Assembly (NCBI RefSeq): GCF_014202475.1
Contig: NZ_JACHGV010000004.1
Coordinates: 310,001-374,000, forward strand
DNA from: Streptomyces paradoxus
Lineage (GTDB): Bacteria > Actinomycetota > Actinomycetes > Streptomycetales > Streptomycetaceae
Direction of reading: 5' to 3'
DNA: 64,000 bases
In this document: positions 16,329 to 25,304 of the stretch, piece by piece
Layout: each line of letters starts with the position of its first letter
Position numbering within the stretch: the stretch's first letter is position 1
The notes under the pieces: generated by a model
The model's input: only the letters and a program-made list of their open reading frames with translations
What the model was told of the DNA's origin: nothing
The model's database searches: none
Made by a program: the position numbers and the translations under genes

Positions 16329-18392
16329 TCAGCGGCCGTGGACGCCGACCTCGGTCAGGGAGTAGCCCCAGCCGGTGCCGCGTTCCAGGCCGTGCACGCG
16401 GACGTAGCGGGCCGGGGTGCCGGCGAACCGCGCGGTGTCCAGACCGCCGTCACCGGCGGTGGTGGACCAGGCGGTCCGCCAGGTCGTGCCGTCGGTGGAC
16501 AGCTCGATCCGGTACGACTTCCCGTACGCGCGCTCCCAGTCGAGGGTGACCCGCCCCACGGTCCGCGCGGAGCCGAGGTCGACCTGGTACCACTGGTCGT
16601 CGCTCCAGTCGCTGGCCCAGCGGGTGCCGCGGTCGCCGTCGACGGCCCGGTGGGGCTTGTAGCTCGTGAACAGGCTCCACTCGGAGGAACTGGCCGACGC
16701 GGCGGAGCCGGCCGCGAGGTTGACCCCCGCCTCGTGGTTCTCGGAGGCCGCCCAGGTGCCCAGGTAGGACTCGGCGCCCCGGAACAGGTCGTCGACCGTG
16801 TCCTGGCCGCCGACGCGGCGGATGTCCTCGATCCAGTCCGGGACGAGGCCGTAGTGGGCGGCGCCGTCGGTGTTCAGGTCCCAGGTGCGCTCGCCGGTGG
16901 TCTGCCGGTCGATGACCGAGCCGCCGTCGACGCTCTTGAACGGGTACGTGACCTTGTTCGGCGCGTCCGCCCCGCGCGGTCCCGGCCAGCCGCCGACGCC
17001 GTTCATGTCGGTGCCGTAGCCGTAGCCCACGCCGTACTTGTCCCGCAGGCTTTCGGTGCGCTTCGCCTCCGCGATGAAGCCCTCGGAGCCGTGCATGTAC
17101 TGGGCGATGAAGCCGCCGAGGCCGTAGACCCGCTCGGTCCAGTCGAGGTCCATCCAGCTGTGCGAGGAGAGCACGCCGGGGTAGGACTCGGCCTCGAAGA
17201 TGTCGAGCACCCGGCCGGTGGCCTTGACGCTCATGTGGTCGATCTCCAGCATCATGCCGCGCTTCATCATGCCGCGCACGGCGTACTCGCCGAGATCGGT
17301 CAGCCCGCGCACGTTGCACTGCGCGTCGGCGCTGTAGGAGGGAACCTCCTCGCCTGCCGGGAGCTTCTTCTCGGCCGCGGGCGCCGCCGCGTTGCCGATC
17401 GGGTTGTCGGCCTGCGGGCCCGTGCACTTCTCCGTCTTCCAGTAGGTGCCGGTCGACAGGAACTGCCCGACATTGATGGCCGTTCCGAGCGCGCCCGAGT
17501 CGAACCGCACCCCGCACAGGGCGTTGTCGAACTTGTGGCACAGGAACATGCTGCGCACGCCGAGCGCGTGGAGCTCGTCGAGCCCCTTGTCGATGTCGGC
17601 CCTGCTGCACTGCGCGATGTCCAGGACCTGCTTGCAGCCGAACGGCTCGGAGGTCTCGACGCCCATGACGACCGCGAGTTTGCCCTGCTCGATGACCTTG
17701 CGGGCCTGCGCGCTGTCGGTGACGACCCGGAACCATCCCTTGCCGGGCCCGCCGTACATCCGGTCGACGAAGGCCTGCATGTCGTACGTCAGCTTGGCCT
17801 GCAGCCGGATGGACGTCATCTCGTCGCAGGAGCGGTCCTTGAAGAAGTACACCGAGCAGATCACGCCGTTGGTGACGAGGTCGTTGACGAGCACCCGCTG
17901 GCCGCCGCGCCAGGCGCGTTCGATCCAGGCGTAGTAGTTCTGCTGGTGGGTCAGCGAGTCGTGCGCGGGCCAGTCCTTGAAGGTGGGCCAGCCGTTCGGG
18001 TCGTGCTTGCCGTCGCCGCCGTTGGTGATGAAGTCGAAGATCGCGAGCGAGCCGTCCGGGTAGTGCTCGGGGCAGTCCTTGAGCGCGTCGGCAACGCCCT
18101 GCTCGGAGAACGGCTTTCCGCAGATCAGACGGCCGCCGAAGGCCTCGTTGGAGAAGATGTGGTCGTGCGCGTCGACGAACCCGCGCACCTCGCCCGCGGC
18201 GTTCGTGCCGGTGAAGGGCTCGCCCGTGACGTTGATCCGGGAGTCCGGCGCGGGCCGTGCGGTCGGGTCCCACCAGTCGTTCCCGGCCGCCGAACTCGGG
18301 GTGGGGCCGAGTGCGACCGACAGCACGAGCAGGAGGAGCGACACAACGGTGAGGTTCTTGCGTCGGCGGTACGGGCGTCCGGAACTGGTCAC
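16329..18392 (-). CDS. Secreted metal-dependent hydrolase with discoidin (F5/8 type C) domain
   Basis: The roughly 687-residue exported protein has a signal peptide (RRRKN then a Leu-rich core, exit near PSSAAG). A metallohydrolase-like domain follows with HDHIF early and GMMLEIDHMSVKATGRVLDI and SSHSWMDLDW later, a membrane-dipeptidase-like layout. The last ~130 residues form an F5/8 type C (CBM32-like) fold (AVDGDRGTRWASDW; WYQVDLGSARTVGRVTLDW), probably for carbohydrate or wall binding. The GTG at 18392 has a GAGGGAC site. An ATG at 18446 would add 18 residues before the signal peptide and is less likely. Confidence 0.8.
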   Translation of the reverse strand: MTSSGRPYRRRKNLTVVSLLLLVLSVALGPTPSSAAGNDWWDPTARPAPDSRINVTGEPFTGTNAAGEVRGFVDAHDHIFSNEAFGGRLICGKPFSEQGVADALKDCPEHYPDGSLAIFDFITNGGDGKHDPNGWPTFKDWPAHDSLTHQQNYYAWIERAWRGGQRVLVNDLVTNGVICSVYFFKDRSCDEMTSIRLQAKLTYDMQAFVDRMYGGPGKGWFRVVTDSAQARKVIEQGKLAVVMGVETSEPFGCKQVLDIAQCSRADIDKGLDELHALGVRSMFLCHKFDNALCGVRFDSGALGTAINVGQFLSTGTYWKTEKCTGPQADNPIGNAAAPAAEKKLPAGEEVPSYSADAQCNVRGLTDLGEYAVRGMMKRGMMLEIDHMSVKATGRVLDIFEAESYPGVLSSHSWMDLDWTERVYGLGGFIAQYMHGSEGFIAEAKRTESLRDKYGVGYGYGTDMNGVGGWPGPRGADAPNKVTYPFKSVDGGSVIDRQTTGERTWDLNTDGAAHYGLVPDWIEDIRRVGGQDTVDDLFRGAESYLGTWAASENHEAGVNLAAGSAASASSSEWSLFTSYKPHRAVDGDRGTRWASDWSDDQWYQVDLGSARTVGRVTLDWERAYGKSYRIELSTDGTTWRTAWSTTAGDGGLDTARFAGTPARYVRVHGLERGTGWGYSLTEVGVHGR

Positions 18393-18567
18393 AGCCCACG
18401 TCCCTCGGTCGTCGGGTCGCTCGGTCGTGTTGTCATGACCTCGCAAAGTGTGCGACGAGAATCGCCACTCCCGCTTGACGAGTCAAGAGTCCGGGACGGT
18501 TGACCTGATGCCCCGGGGGAGGCCGGTTCACCGCGGGCGGCCGCCGAACCGGCCGGGGCAACAGCAA

Positions 18568-18590
18568 ACCCCAGGTCGTCGACCTGGGGT
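18568..18590 (-). terminator. Hairpin terminator after merR-like gene
   Basis: ACCCCAGGTC and GACCTGGGGT form a perfect 10-bp stem around GTC, 42 bases beyond the MerR stop. The same core reappears downstream of tRNA-Gly at 63001-63023. Confidence 0.7.
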
Positions 18591-18631
18591 CTCATGAGGC
18601 GGGTGACCGGGACCCGCCGGTGTCCACCCGA

Positions 18632-18982
18632 TCAGCTCGGACCGTGATCGGGAACGCCGGACGCCTCCTGCGCGGCGCGACGGTACTCCGCGTTGATGCG
18701 CTGGGCTTCTTCCAGCTGGTCCTCAAGGATGACGATGCGGCAGGCGGCCTCGATCGGGGTCCCCCGGTCGACGAGCTCGCGGGCGCGTGCGGCGATCCGC
18801 AGCTGGTAGCGGGAGTACCGGCGGTGTCCGCCCTCCGAGCGCAGCGGAGTGATCAGACGGGCCTCCCCGACGGCACGCAGGAAGCCGGGAGTGGTGCCGA
18901 GCATCTCGGCGGCCCGGCCCATGGTGTAGGCGGGGTAGTCGTCGTCGTCCAGACGATCGCTGAGCGGAGTGTCTGCTGCCAT
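18632..18982 (-). CDS. MerR-family regulator, short form
   Basis: The 116-residue protein carries one MerR winged helix (YTMGRAAEMLGTTPGFLRAV then LRSEGGHRRYSRYQL) and a short coiled C-terminus (VILEDQLEEAQRINAEYRR). There is no ligand-binding domain or metal-binding cysteine. Short MerR proteins of this kind occur near DEAD-box helicase and cold-shock genes in Streptomyces, as here. The ATG at 18982 is preceded by a roughly 280-nt leader containing a 32-bp palindrome. Confidence 0.85.
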   Translation of the reverse strand: MAADTPLSDRLDDDDYPAYTMGRAAEMLGTTPGFLRAVGEARLITPLRSEGGHRRYSRYQLRIAARARELVDRGTPIEAACRIVILEDQLEEAQRINAEYRRAAQEASGVPDHGPS

Positions 18983-19007
18983 GTCACCTCGTAGTGCAAC
19001 GCGTCGA

Positions 19008-19039
19008 GGGGCCCTGGTGCCGTACGGCACCAGGGCCCC
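19008..19039. terminator. Perfect 32-bp palindrome in merR leader
   Basis: The arm GGGGCCCTGGTGCCGT pairs perfectly with its complement across 32 bp. It lies 26 bases upstream of the merR start, inside its transcript. It could terminate transcription from either side or act as a leader attenuator close to the ribosome binding site. Confidence 0.6.
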
Positions 19040-19268
19040 GAAGGAAATTCAACACCATCTGTCGGCCCTCATGCTGCGCCGACCTTCTGTTTCGCTACCC
19101 GGCCCGGCTGCGGGAGGGGTGCGGGGATCGCGGCTGCGTGACCGGGGACCACCATCCAATCCGGGGTCTTGCGGTACCCGGACCGAGAGCTTCCCGGGCC
19201 GGGCGATCCTGATGGCGTCTGCTCCTCCGTCCTTCCTCGGTTCTTCTCTGACCATGTCTACGAGAAGA

Positions 19269-19297
19269 AGACTAACCGCGGCGAGCGCCAATGTCTA
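19269..19297 (-). promoter_or_regulatory. Candidate merR promoter with repeated GTAGACAT boxes
   Basis: On the minus strand TAGACA (19297-19292) and TAGTCT (19274-19269) are 17 bp apart, a plausible -35/-10. GTAGACAT occurs twice (19291-19298 and 19254-19261), the second near the expected transcription start, a possible autoregulatory pair. Confidence 0.45.
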
Positions 19298-19380
19298 CTC
19301 TGACAAAGACAGATTTTGCAGTCCGCCGGACGCAGGCATCCTGTGGCCTCTGACCATGGACGGCAGGGCACCGGCACAGC

Positions 19381-19420
19381 AGTGAGGGCCCTGCCGACGC
19401 GCGTCGGCAGGGCCCTCACT
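19381..19420. terminator. Perfect 40-bp palindrome terminator
   Basis: AGTGAGGGCCCTGCCGACGC is followed directly by its exact reverse complement, so the 40-bp palindrome has no loop bases. It sits 31 bases beyond the CBS gene stop and separates it from the merR promoter. Confidence 0.75.
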
Positions 19421-19450
19421 GGTCTGTGGCGGCGTTCACCCGCCCGGGCT

Positions 19451-19684
19451 TCAGTTCTCCGGGACGTCCCGGAGACGGACCCGGTCCGTGTAGGTGGGGG
19501 CGTCCCGGAGAACGGTGAGCCGGGCCAGGGTGATCAGGCCCGTGCTCTGGTCGTCCGCGTCGCAGAGGACGAGGTGATCGACCCGGGCACCGGCCATGAG
19601 GGACAGCGCCACCTCGACCGTCATGTCGTCACGGATGTGCGGCGCGTGGGCCGGGGCGGGGTGCTGCGTCAGGACCGGTGTCAT
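19451..19684 (-). CDS. Single CBS-like domain protein
   Basis: The 77-residue protein reads HIRDDMTVEVALSLMAGARV then DHLVLCDADDQSTGLITLA, which fits one CBS motif; two copies would be needed for a full Bateman module, so it probably dimerises. CBS domains bind adenine nucleotides. It starts at ATG 19684 with GGAGA, 44 bases after the helicase stop, and is probably cotranscribed with it, suggesting a role in the cold or RNA response. Confidence 0.7.
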   Translation of the reverse strand: MTPVLTQHPAPAHAPHIRDDMTVEVALSLMAGARVDHLVLCDADDQSTGLITLARLTVLRDAPTYTDRVRLRDVPEN

Positions 19685-19728
19685 GGGTGTCTCCTGCCGA
19701 GAGGTGGAGGGCGGGTGGGCGCGGGGCG

Positions 19729-21147
19729 CTACGCGGCGGAGCCAAAGCCGGTCCGCCGCTGCGCCCTCGGGCGTGCCGTCTCGCCGGCGGGACGGCCCTG
19801 GCCGGTGGGGCGGCGGCCCCGCCGGCCCCGGGACGGGGCGGATGCGCCGCGGGGGCGTTCCGAGCGCGGCGCGGTGACGACGACCGGGACACCGGAAGGA
19901 GCCTGGGCCCCCGTGATGCGGCTCAGCTCCGCCTCCCCGGACCGCACCTGCGCGATCCGGGGGGTGATGCCCGCCGACGTCATCAGCCGGCTCATGCCGC
20001 GACGCTGGCGCGGGGTCACCAGGGTGACCACGCTGCCGGACTCGCCGGCGCGGGCCGTGCGGCCGCCGCGGTGCAGGTAGTCCTTGTGGTCGCTGGGCGG
20101 GTCCACGTTGACGACGAGGTCGAGGTTGTCGACGTGGATGCCGCGGGCGGCGACGTTGGTGGCCACCAGGACCGTCACGTGGCCGTCCTTGAACTGGGCC
20201 AGGGTCCTGGTCCGCTGGGGCTGGGACTTGCCGCCGTGCAGGGCCGCGGCGCGGACACCGCTCTTGAGCAGGTGCTCGGTCAGCGAGTCCACCGCGTGCT
20301 TGGTGTCCAGGAACATGATCACCCGGCCGTCCCGCGCCGCGATCTCGGTGGTCGTCCGGTGCTTGTCCGCGTCGTGCACATGGAGGACGTGGTGCTCCAT
20401 CGTGGTGACGGCGCCCGCGGACGGGTCGACGGAGTGGACCACCGGGTCGTGCAGGTAGGTGCGGACCAGCCGGTCGACGTTGCGGTCCAGGGTGGCCGAG
20501 AACAGCATTCGCTGCCCGCCGGGGCGCACCTGGTCGAGCAGGGCGGTGACCTGCGGCATGAAGCCCATGTCGGCCATCTGGTCGGCCTCGTCGAGGACCG
20601 TGATGTCGACGCCGTCCAGGCGGCAGTCGCCCCGGTCGATGAGGTCCTTGAGCCGCCCGGGCGTGGCGACGACCACCTCGGCCCCGCCGCGCAATGCACC
20701 GGCCTGCCTGCCGATGGACATCCCGCCGACGACGGTGGCGAGCCGCAGGCTCACGGAACGGGCGTACGGAGAGAGCGCGTCGGTGACCTGCTGGGCGAGC
20801 TCGCGGGTGGGGACGAGGACGAGGGCGAGCGGCTGCCGCGGCTCGGCGCGCCGCCCGGCGGTGCGGGCCAGTACGGCGAGGCCGAAGGCGAGGGTCTTGC
20901 CCGAGCCGGTGCGGCCGCGGCCGAGCACGTCACGGCCGGCCAGGGAGTTCGGCAGGGTGGCCGCCTGGATCGGGAACGGCGCGGTCACGCCCTCGTGGCC
21001 GAGAGTGGCCAGCAGCCGCGCGGGCATGTCGAGATCGGCGAACGTCTCGACGGCCGGCAGCGGGGGCGTGATCGTTTTCGGCGGTGCGAACTCGCCGTGG
21101 GGAGCGGGGCGATGTCCGAAGCTCTTGGATGTGCGGGCACGCTTCAT
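19729..21147 (-). CDS. DEAD-box RNA helicase
   Basis: The 472-residue helicase shows, in order, the Q region (TAPFPIQAATLP), motif I GRGRTGSGKT, Ia PTRELAQQV, motif II VLDEADQM, motif III FSATL, motif V VAARGIHVDN and motif VI HRGGRTARAG. A basic Arg/Pro tail follows, as in RhlE/DeaD-type proteins. It should unwind structured RNA. The ATG at 21147 has GAGGAAGG upstream. It lies 180 bases downstream of a cold-shock gene on the same strand, past a terminator, so some expression may be readthrough. Confidence 0.95.
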   Translation of the reverse strand: MKRARTSKSFGHRPAPHGEFAPPKTITPPLPAVETFADLDMPARLLATLGHEGVTAPFPIQAATLPNSLAGRDVLGRGRTGSGKTLAFGLAVLARTAGRRAEPRQPLALVLVPTRELAQQVTDALSPYARSVSLRLATVVGGMSIGRQAGALRGGAEVVVATPGRLKDLIDRGDCRLDGVDITVLDEADQMADMGFMPQVTALLDQVRPGGQRMLFSATLDRNVDRLVRTYLHDPVVHSVDPSAGAVTTMEHHVLHVHDADKHRTTTEIAARDGRVIMFLDTKHAVDSLTEHLLKSGVRAAALHGGKSQPQRTRTLAQFKDGHVTVLVATNVAARGIHVDNLDLVVNVDPPSDHKDYLHRGGRTARAGESGSVVTLVTPRQRRGMSRLMTSAGITPRIAQVRSGEAELSRITGAQAPSGVPVVVTAPRSERPRGASAPSRGRRGRRPTGQGRPAGETARPRAQRRTGFGSAA

Positions 21148-21269
21148 GCGGGACCTTCCTCGATGGGCGCGTGGCAAGGAAAATCCGCAGCAGAGGAGCG
21201 GCGCAGAGAATCTCGAGACGAGCCGAAGTCGATGCGGCCGGGTGAGGCCGACGGGAAAAACAGCGAGCC

Positions 21270-21299
21270 GGGGCCCGCACCCCTTCAGGTGCGGGCCCC
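21270..21299 (-). terminator. Hairpin terminator of cold-shock gene
   Basis: GGGGCCCGCACC and GGTGCGGGCCCC form a perfect 12-bp stem with a 6-nt loop, 28 bases after the csp stop. Confidence 0.75.
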
Positions 21300-21327
21300 A
21301 GCTGCGAAATATGCGCGAGCGCCGATG

Positions 21328-21531
21328 TCAGGCGGGCACGATGTTCTCGGCCGTCGGGCCCTTCTGGCCCTGCGCGATGTCGAACGACACCTTCTGGCCT
21401 TCCAGCAGCTCGCGGAAGCCCTGGGCGGCGATGTTCGAGTAGTGGGCGAAGACGTCGGCGCCGCCGCCGTCCTGCTCGATGAAGCCGAAGCCCTTTTCCG
21501 CGTTGAACCACTTCACGGTGCCAGTAGCCAT
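21328..21531 (-). CDS. csp: Cold-shock domain protein
   Basis: The 67-residue protein is a single CSD: TVKWFNAEKGFGFIEQDGG carries RNP1 and DVFAHYS carries RNP2. It binds single-stranded RNA or DNA as a chaperone. The site AAGGAG 8 bases before ATG 21531 is strong. The long AT-richer leader upstream is usual for cold-shock genes and may control translation by temperature. Confidence 0.96.
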   Translation of the reverse strand: MATGTVKWFNAEKGFGFIEQDGGGADVFAHYSNIAAQGFRELLEGQKVSFDIAQGQKGPTAENIVPA

Positions 21532-21966
21532 TTTTGTTTCTCCTTCGGAGGCGGTTTCAGGAATTCACACTCTGTGGATTCCATGTCGCCGTGATGATCA
21601 CCCCGTAGGAAATGAACCTTCTGGCAACCACACCTGCAACTGAGATCGACAGTAGCACGGTGCGTTCGGCGCCGTGTGGCTCGAAAATTCTGTTTCGGCG
21701 GGCGATCGGGGAATATTCGGCGGGCCCCGCTTCTATTTCTCATTTTGTGAGCACAGATATTGCCCTCCGCGGGCGCGGCTCTTCCTGTCGCACCCTCGCC
21801 CGCCGGCCCTGTGACCTCCGCCGATGCACGGCACGGCGGGTGACGGCGCCGGAACGCCGCGGTCGCGACGCAGGTCACACGATCCCGGCGGCAAGGAACT
21901 GGACGGCGGCGTCGTCGCCGTCGGTGACGACGGCGCCGATGAAGCGGCCCGCCGCTCCTGCCCGGC
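21532..21966. other. Intergenic: csp leader region
   Basis: The 435-bp gap holds the csp ribosome site and an A/T-richer leader near 21532-21780. I see no gene. The part next to 21966 is the 3-prime flank of the SDR gene. Confidence 0.5.
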
Positions 21967-22692
21967 CTACCAGGGCACCTCGCCCTCGTCGTCGAAGAAG
22001 CCGCCGCTCGGGCCGTCGTCGGGCAGGGTCGCGAGCCGGATCGCGACCGCCGCGCCCTGCTCCGGGGTGCGGGTGCCACGGAATCCGTTGAGGTCCGTCG
22101 CGCAGTAGCCGGGGCACGCGGCGTTGATGAGGATGTTCGTGTCGCCGAGCTCCTTGGCGTACTGGACGGTGACGGCGTTGAGGAACGTCTTGGACGGCGT
22201 GTAGGCGGCGGCGATCGGGCCCGTGTCGCTGCCGGGAGTGGTCTGCCGGGTCAGTGAGCCCACGCCGCTGGACATGTTCACGATCCGCGGCGACGGCGAG
22301 CGGCGCAGCAGCGGCAGCATCGCGTTGGTGACGCGGATGACGCCGATCACGTTGGTCTCCACGACCGTCCGCACCGTCGCCGGGTCCACCTCGGTGGGCA
22401 TCTGCGGCACACTGCCGGTGATCCCGGCGTTGTTCACCAGCACGTCCAGGCGCCCGGCGCTCTCCTCGACCAGCGCGGCGGCCCCGGCCACGCTCGCGTC
22501 GTCGGTCACGTCGAGCGGTACGCCGAACGCGTCGGCACCGGCCGCCCGCAGTTTCGCCACGGCACTCTCGCGCCGCTCCCTGTCCCGGGCGCCGACCCCG
22601 ACCCTCCAGCCGAGGGCGCCGAGGCCCGCCGCGATCTCGTATCCAATGCCCTTGTTCGCGCCGGTCACCAGCGCGATCGTCTGTTCGCTCAT
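21967..22692 (-). CDS. Short-chain dehydrogenase/reductase
   Basis: The 241-residue classical SDR has the cofactor motif TGANKGIG near residue 10, NNAG in VLVNNAGITG, and the catalytic Ser and YTPSK region (IVNMSSGVGSL, AAYTPSKTFLNAV). The insert GSLTRQTTPGSDTGPIAAAY resembles the carbonyl-reductase-like branch that precedes the catalytic Tyr with extra residues. It is divergent from a LysR gene with a matching operator between them. Confidence 0.9.
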   Translation of the reverse strand: MSEQTIALVTGANKGIGYEIAAGLGALGWRVGVGARDRERRESAVAKLRAAGADAFGVPLDVTDDASVAGAAALVEESAGRLDVLVNNAGITGSVPQMPTEVDPATVRTVVETNVIGVIRVTNAMLPLLRRSPSPRIVNMSSGVGSLTRQTTPGSDTGPIAAAYTPSKTFLNAVTVQYAKELGDTNILINAACPGYCATDLNGFRGTRTPEQGAAVAIRLATLPDDGPSGGFFDDEGEVPW

Positions 22693-22749
22693 GCCGCCGA
22701 TCCTGTCCGCGCCCGGTGGCGGCGGGCCAACACCGATCGGGTGGGCGGC

Positions 22750-22766
22750 GATACCGCACGGGTATC
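22750..22766. promoter_or_regulatory. LysR-type operator
   Basis: GATACC-GCACG-GGTATC is a perfect inverted repeat with the T-N11-A arrangement, in the 103-bp gap between divergent SDR and LysR genes and 30 bp before the LysR start. Confidence 0.7.
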
Positions 22767-22795
22767 GGCCCAGCTCGGAGCAGTACCATCACGGC

Positions 22796-23650
22796 GTGGA
22801 GACAAGGGAGTTGCGGTATTTCGTCGCCGTCGCCGAGGAGCTTCACTTCGGCAGGGCCGCCCAGCGGCTCGGGATCGCGCAGCCCCCGCTGTCGCGGGCG
22901 ATCGGCCGGCTCGAACGGCGTCTGAACGCAGTCCTGCTGGAGCGCAGCAGCCGCGCGGTCACCCTGACGGAGGCCGGAGCGGTGCTCCTGAGGGAGGCCC
23001 GGGCGGCGCTCGAAGCGGTCGAGGCCGCCGAACGCCGCACCCGCCGCGCGGCGCTCGCCCCGGCCGGAGAGGCCGGCGTGGTCCTCGTCACGAAGGCCGG
23101 TGCGTCCAGCGAGCTGCTGGCGAAACTGCTCGACGCCCACGCCGCCGAACCCGGCGCGGCCGGCGTCGATCTGCTCCTGTGCGGCATGGGCGAGCAGGGG
23201 CCGATGCTGCGCGACGGCCGGGCCGACGTGGCGCTGCTGCACCTGCCGTTCGACACCACGGCCGGCCTCGACACCGAGGAGCTCTGCACGGAGGGCCAGG
23301 TCGCGATCCTCCCGGCCGGGCACCCCCTCGCCGCCCGGCCCCACCTCCGCACGGCCGACGTCACCGGTCTGCCCGACCTGCCGATGCCTCGCTGGCCCGG
23401 CCCCGACGGCACCTACCCCGCCGGCCCCGGCCCGCGGGCCCGCGACCACGCCCAGCTCCTCCAGCTGATCGCCCTGGGCCGTGCCTGCTGGATCGCGCCG
23501 GAATCCTGCCGGACCCAGCTGCGCGAGGGCCTCGCCGCCGTGCCGGTGCCGGACGCGCCGACGGTCACCACGGTGATCGCATGGCCGCCCCACAGCCGGT
23601 CCCGGGCGGTCGCGGGGCTGGTCCGGACCGCGATACGGGTGAGTTCGTGA
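22796..23650 (+). CDS. LysR-family transcriptional regulator
   Basis: The 284-residue regulator begins at GTG 22796 with ETRELRYFVAVAEELHFGRA and AAQRLGIAQPPLSRAIGRLE, the standard LysR winged helix. A periplasmic-binding-protein-like effector domain follows. It probably controls the divergent SDR gene through the GATACC repeat. Open frame upstream of 22796 lies inside the SDR gene and is not part of it. Confidence 0.92.
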   Translation: METRELRYFVAVAEELHFGRAAQRLGIAQPPLSRAIGRLERRLNAVLLERSSRAVTLTEAGAVLLREARAALEAVEAAERRTRRAALAPAGEAGVVLVTKAGASSELLAKLLDAHAAEPGAAGVDLLLCGMGEQGPMLRDGRADVALLHLPFDTTAGLDTEELCTEGQVAILPAGHPLAARPHLRTADVTGLPDLPMPRWPGPDGTYPAGPGPRARDHAQLLQLIALGRACWIAPESCRTQLREGLAAVPVPDAPTVTTVIAWPPHSRSRAVAGLVRTAIRVSS

Positions 23651-23809
23651 CAGTGCGGTGCCGCCTTGGCCGGGCCGGACCGGCACTCCATCATGGATGT
23701 CGGCCGACACAGCAGCCGGGCCACAGCACTCCGATAGCATGTTCGAACTCGCGATGGTCCCTCCATCGCTCTCCATCTGCCCAGCCATTCGGACGAATCG
23801 GCCAAAAGA

Positions 23810-25246
23810 TTGATAGCCAGAGCATCGCGGGTGTTTTCGCGCACGAGCGACGAGAGTTCACGGGGCGCGTGGCGCCATTGGCGTGTGCTGCTGTGGGTCA
23901 CGGCGGGCGTGGTCACGCTCGGATTCCTCGTCGCGCTGGAGATCGCCGCCCGCCACTACGGCGAACCGGGGCCGATCACCAACCAGCTGAAGGGTCTCGT
24001 CCTCGCCCCCAAGCCGGGGCCGCTGTACGGCGGTCTGGGGCTGATGATGGTCGTGCTCACCTGGCGGCAGCGGTTCATCGCGGCCGGCGCCGCGCTCGGG
24101 ATCGACGGCGTCCTCCTGCTGGTGCGGTGGGCGGCGGACGCCGGCGTGACGGGCGGTCACATCTTCGGCACGGGCGCGTTGTGGGTGATGCTGGGCACCG
24201 CGATCATCGCCGTCACCCGCCGTACCGGCCCTGAACGCGTCCTGCTGCTGAAGGGCGTCGGACTCGGCCTGCTGCTCGTCGCCGCCCGCAAGACCGGCGA
24301 CACCTGGCTGTTCATCACGGCGAAGACCCGCCCGACGGTGCTCGACCAGTACGTGGCGACCGCCGACCACGCGCTGGGCAACCCCTCCTGGCTGGCCGGG
24401 CGGATCGTCGAGGCCACCGACCCCTTCAGCAGCCATCTCCTCCAACTGGTCTACGGCCAGCTCGCGGTGGCCGCGGTCGTCGTCGCCTTCCACCAGTTGC
24501 GCAACGTCACGGTCGAGCGCCGCTTCCCGAGCCACCACCTGGTGCGCACCTTCCTGGTGATCGGCCTCCTCGGACCGGCCGTGTACATGCTCTTCCCGGT
24601 GGTCGGCCCGGTCTTCGCCTACGGCCCGGGCGCCTCCGGCACCGGTGGCGTGGAGTGGGCGGCGGCCAACCTGTGGCCGCACACCCCGCTGCCGGTGACC
24701 ACCCCGCACCCGATGACGTACGACGGGATCACCCCCCGCAACTGCATGCCCAGCCTGCACACCGCGTGGGCCGTCGCGATCTTCGTCCACACCCGCAAGG
24801 CGCCCCGGGTCCTGCGGCTCGCCGGTACGTTCTGGCTGGTCGTCACCCTCGCCGCGACCCTGGGGTTCGGCTACCACTACGGCGTGGACCTCATCGCCGG
24901 TGTGGTGTTCGCCCTCACCATCGAGGCGGCCCTGCGCTCACTCGACCGCGGCTGGGACCGGCCGGGGATCCTGCTGGTCGCCTACGGCACCGCGGTCTTC
25001 ACCGCGCTCCTGCTGTCCTACCGCTACCTGCCGACGCGGATGGCCGCACATCCGGAACTGTCCGGGCCCCTGCTCATCCTGGCCATGGCCTCGGTGATCT
25101 ACGGCTACGTCCGCACCACCCCGAGGCCCACCCCGCGGTTGCCGAGCCCCCGGCTCCCGGTCGAAGAGACCGCGCCGGCGGACGCCTCGACCGGAAAGCA
25201 GGAAGGCCCCGCTCCCACGCCCACGCGCGCCCCGGAGCCTCACTGA
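23810..25246 (+). CDS. PAP2-like membrane phosphotransferase/phosphatase
   Basis: The 478-residue protein has about ten membrane helices. Its C-terminal half carries PAP2-superfamily catalytic signatures NCMPSLHTAWAVAI and GFGYHYGVDLIAGV, as in the inositolphosphotransferase (Aur1/Ipt1-like) subgroup. The phosphatase motif 1 Lys/Arg is less clear. It may dephosphorylate or transfer lipid-linked phosphates. The tail is Pro/Thr-rich. The start is uncertain: TTG 23810 or GTG 23831, neither with a strong ribosome site. Confidence 0.8.
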   Translation: MIARASRVFSRTSDESSRGAWRHWRVLLWVTAGVVTLGFLVALEIAARHYGEPGPITNQLKGLVLAPKPGPLYGGLGLMMVVLTWRQRFIAAGAALGIDGVLLLVRWAADAGVTGGHIFGTGALWVMLGTAIIAVTRRTGPERVLLLKGVGLGLLLVAARKTGDTWLFITAKTRPTVLDQYVATADHALGNPSWLAGRIVEATDPFSSHLLQLVYGQLAVAAVVVAFHQLRNVTVERRFPSHHLVRTFLVIGLLGPAVYMLFPVVGPVFAYGPGASGTGGVEWAAANLWPHTPLPVTTPHPMTYDGITPRNCMPSLHTAWAVAIFVHTRKAPRVLRLAGTFWLVVTLAATLGFGYHYGVDLIAGVVFALTIEAALRSLDRGWDRPGILLVAYGTAVFTALLLSYRYLPTRMAAHPELSGPLLILAMASVIYGYVRTTPRPTPRLPSPRLPVEETAPADASTGKQEGPAPTPTRAPEPH

Positions 25247-25262
25247 TCGCGCACTGAAGGGA

Positions 25263-25304
25263 GCGGCCTGCCCTGACCGGACTCCTCCGGTCAGGGCAGG
25301 CCGC
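25263..25304 (+). terminator. 19-bp hairpin terminator
   Basis: GCGGCCTGCCCTGACCGGA pairs perfectly with the sequence at 25286-25304 around a CTCC loop, 16 bases after the PAP2-like stop. Confidence 0.8.
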
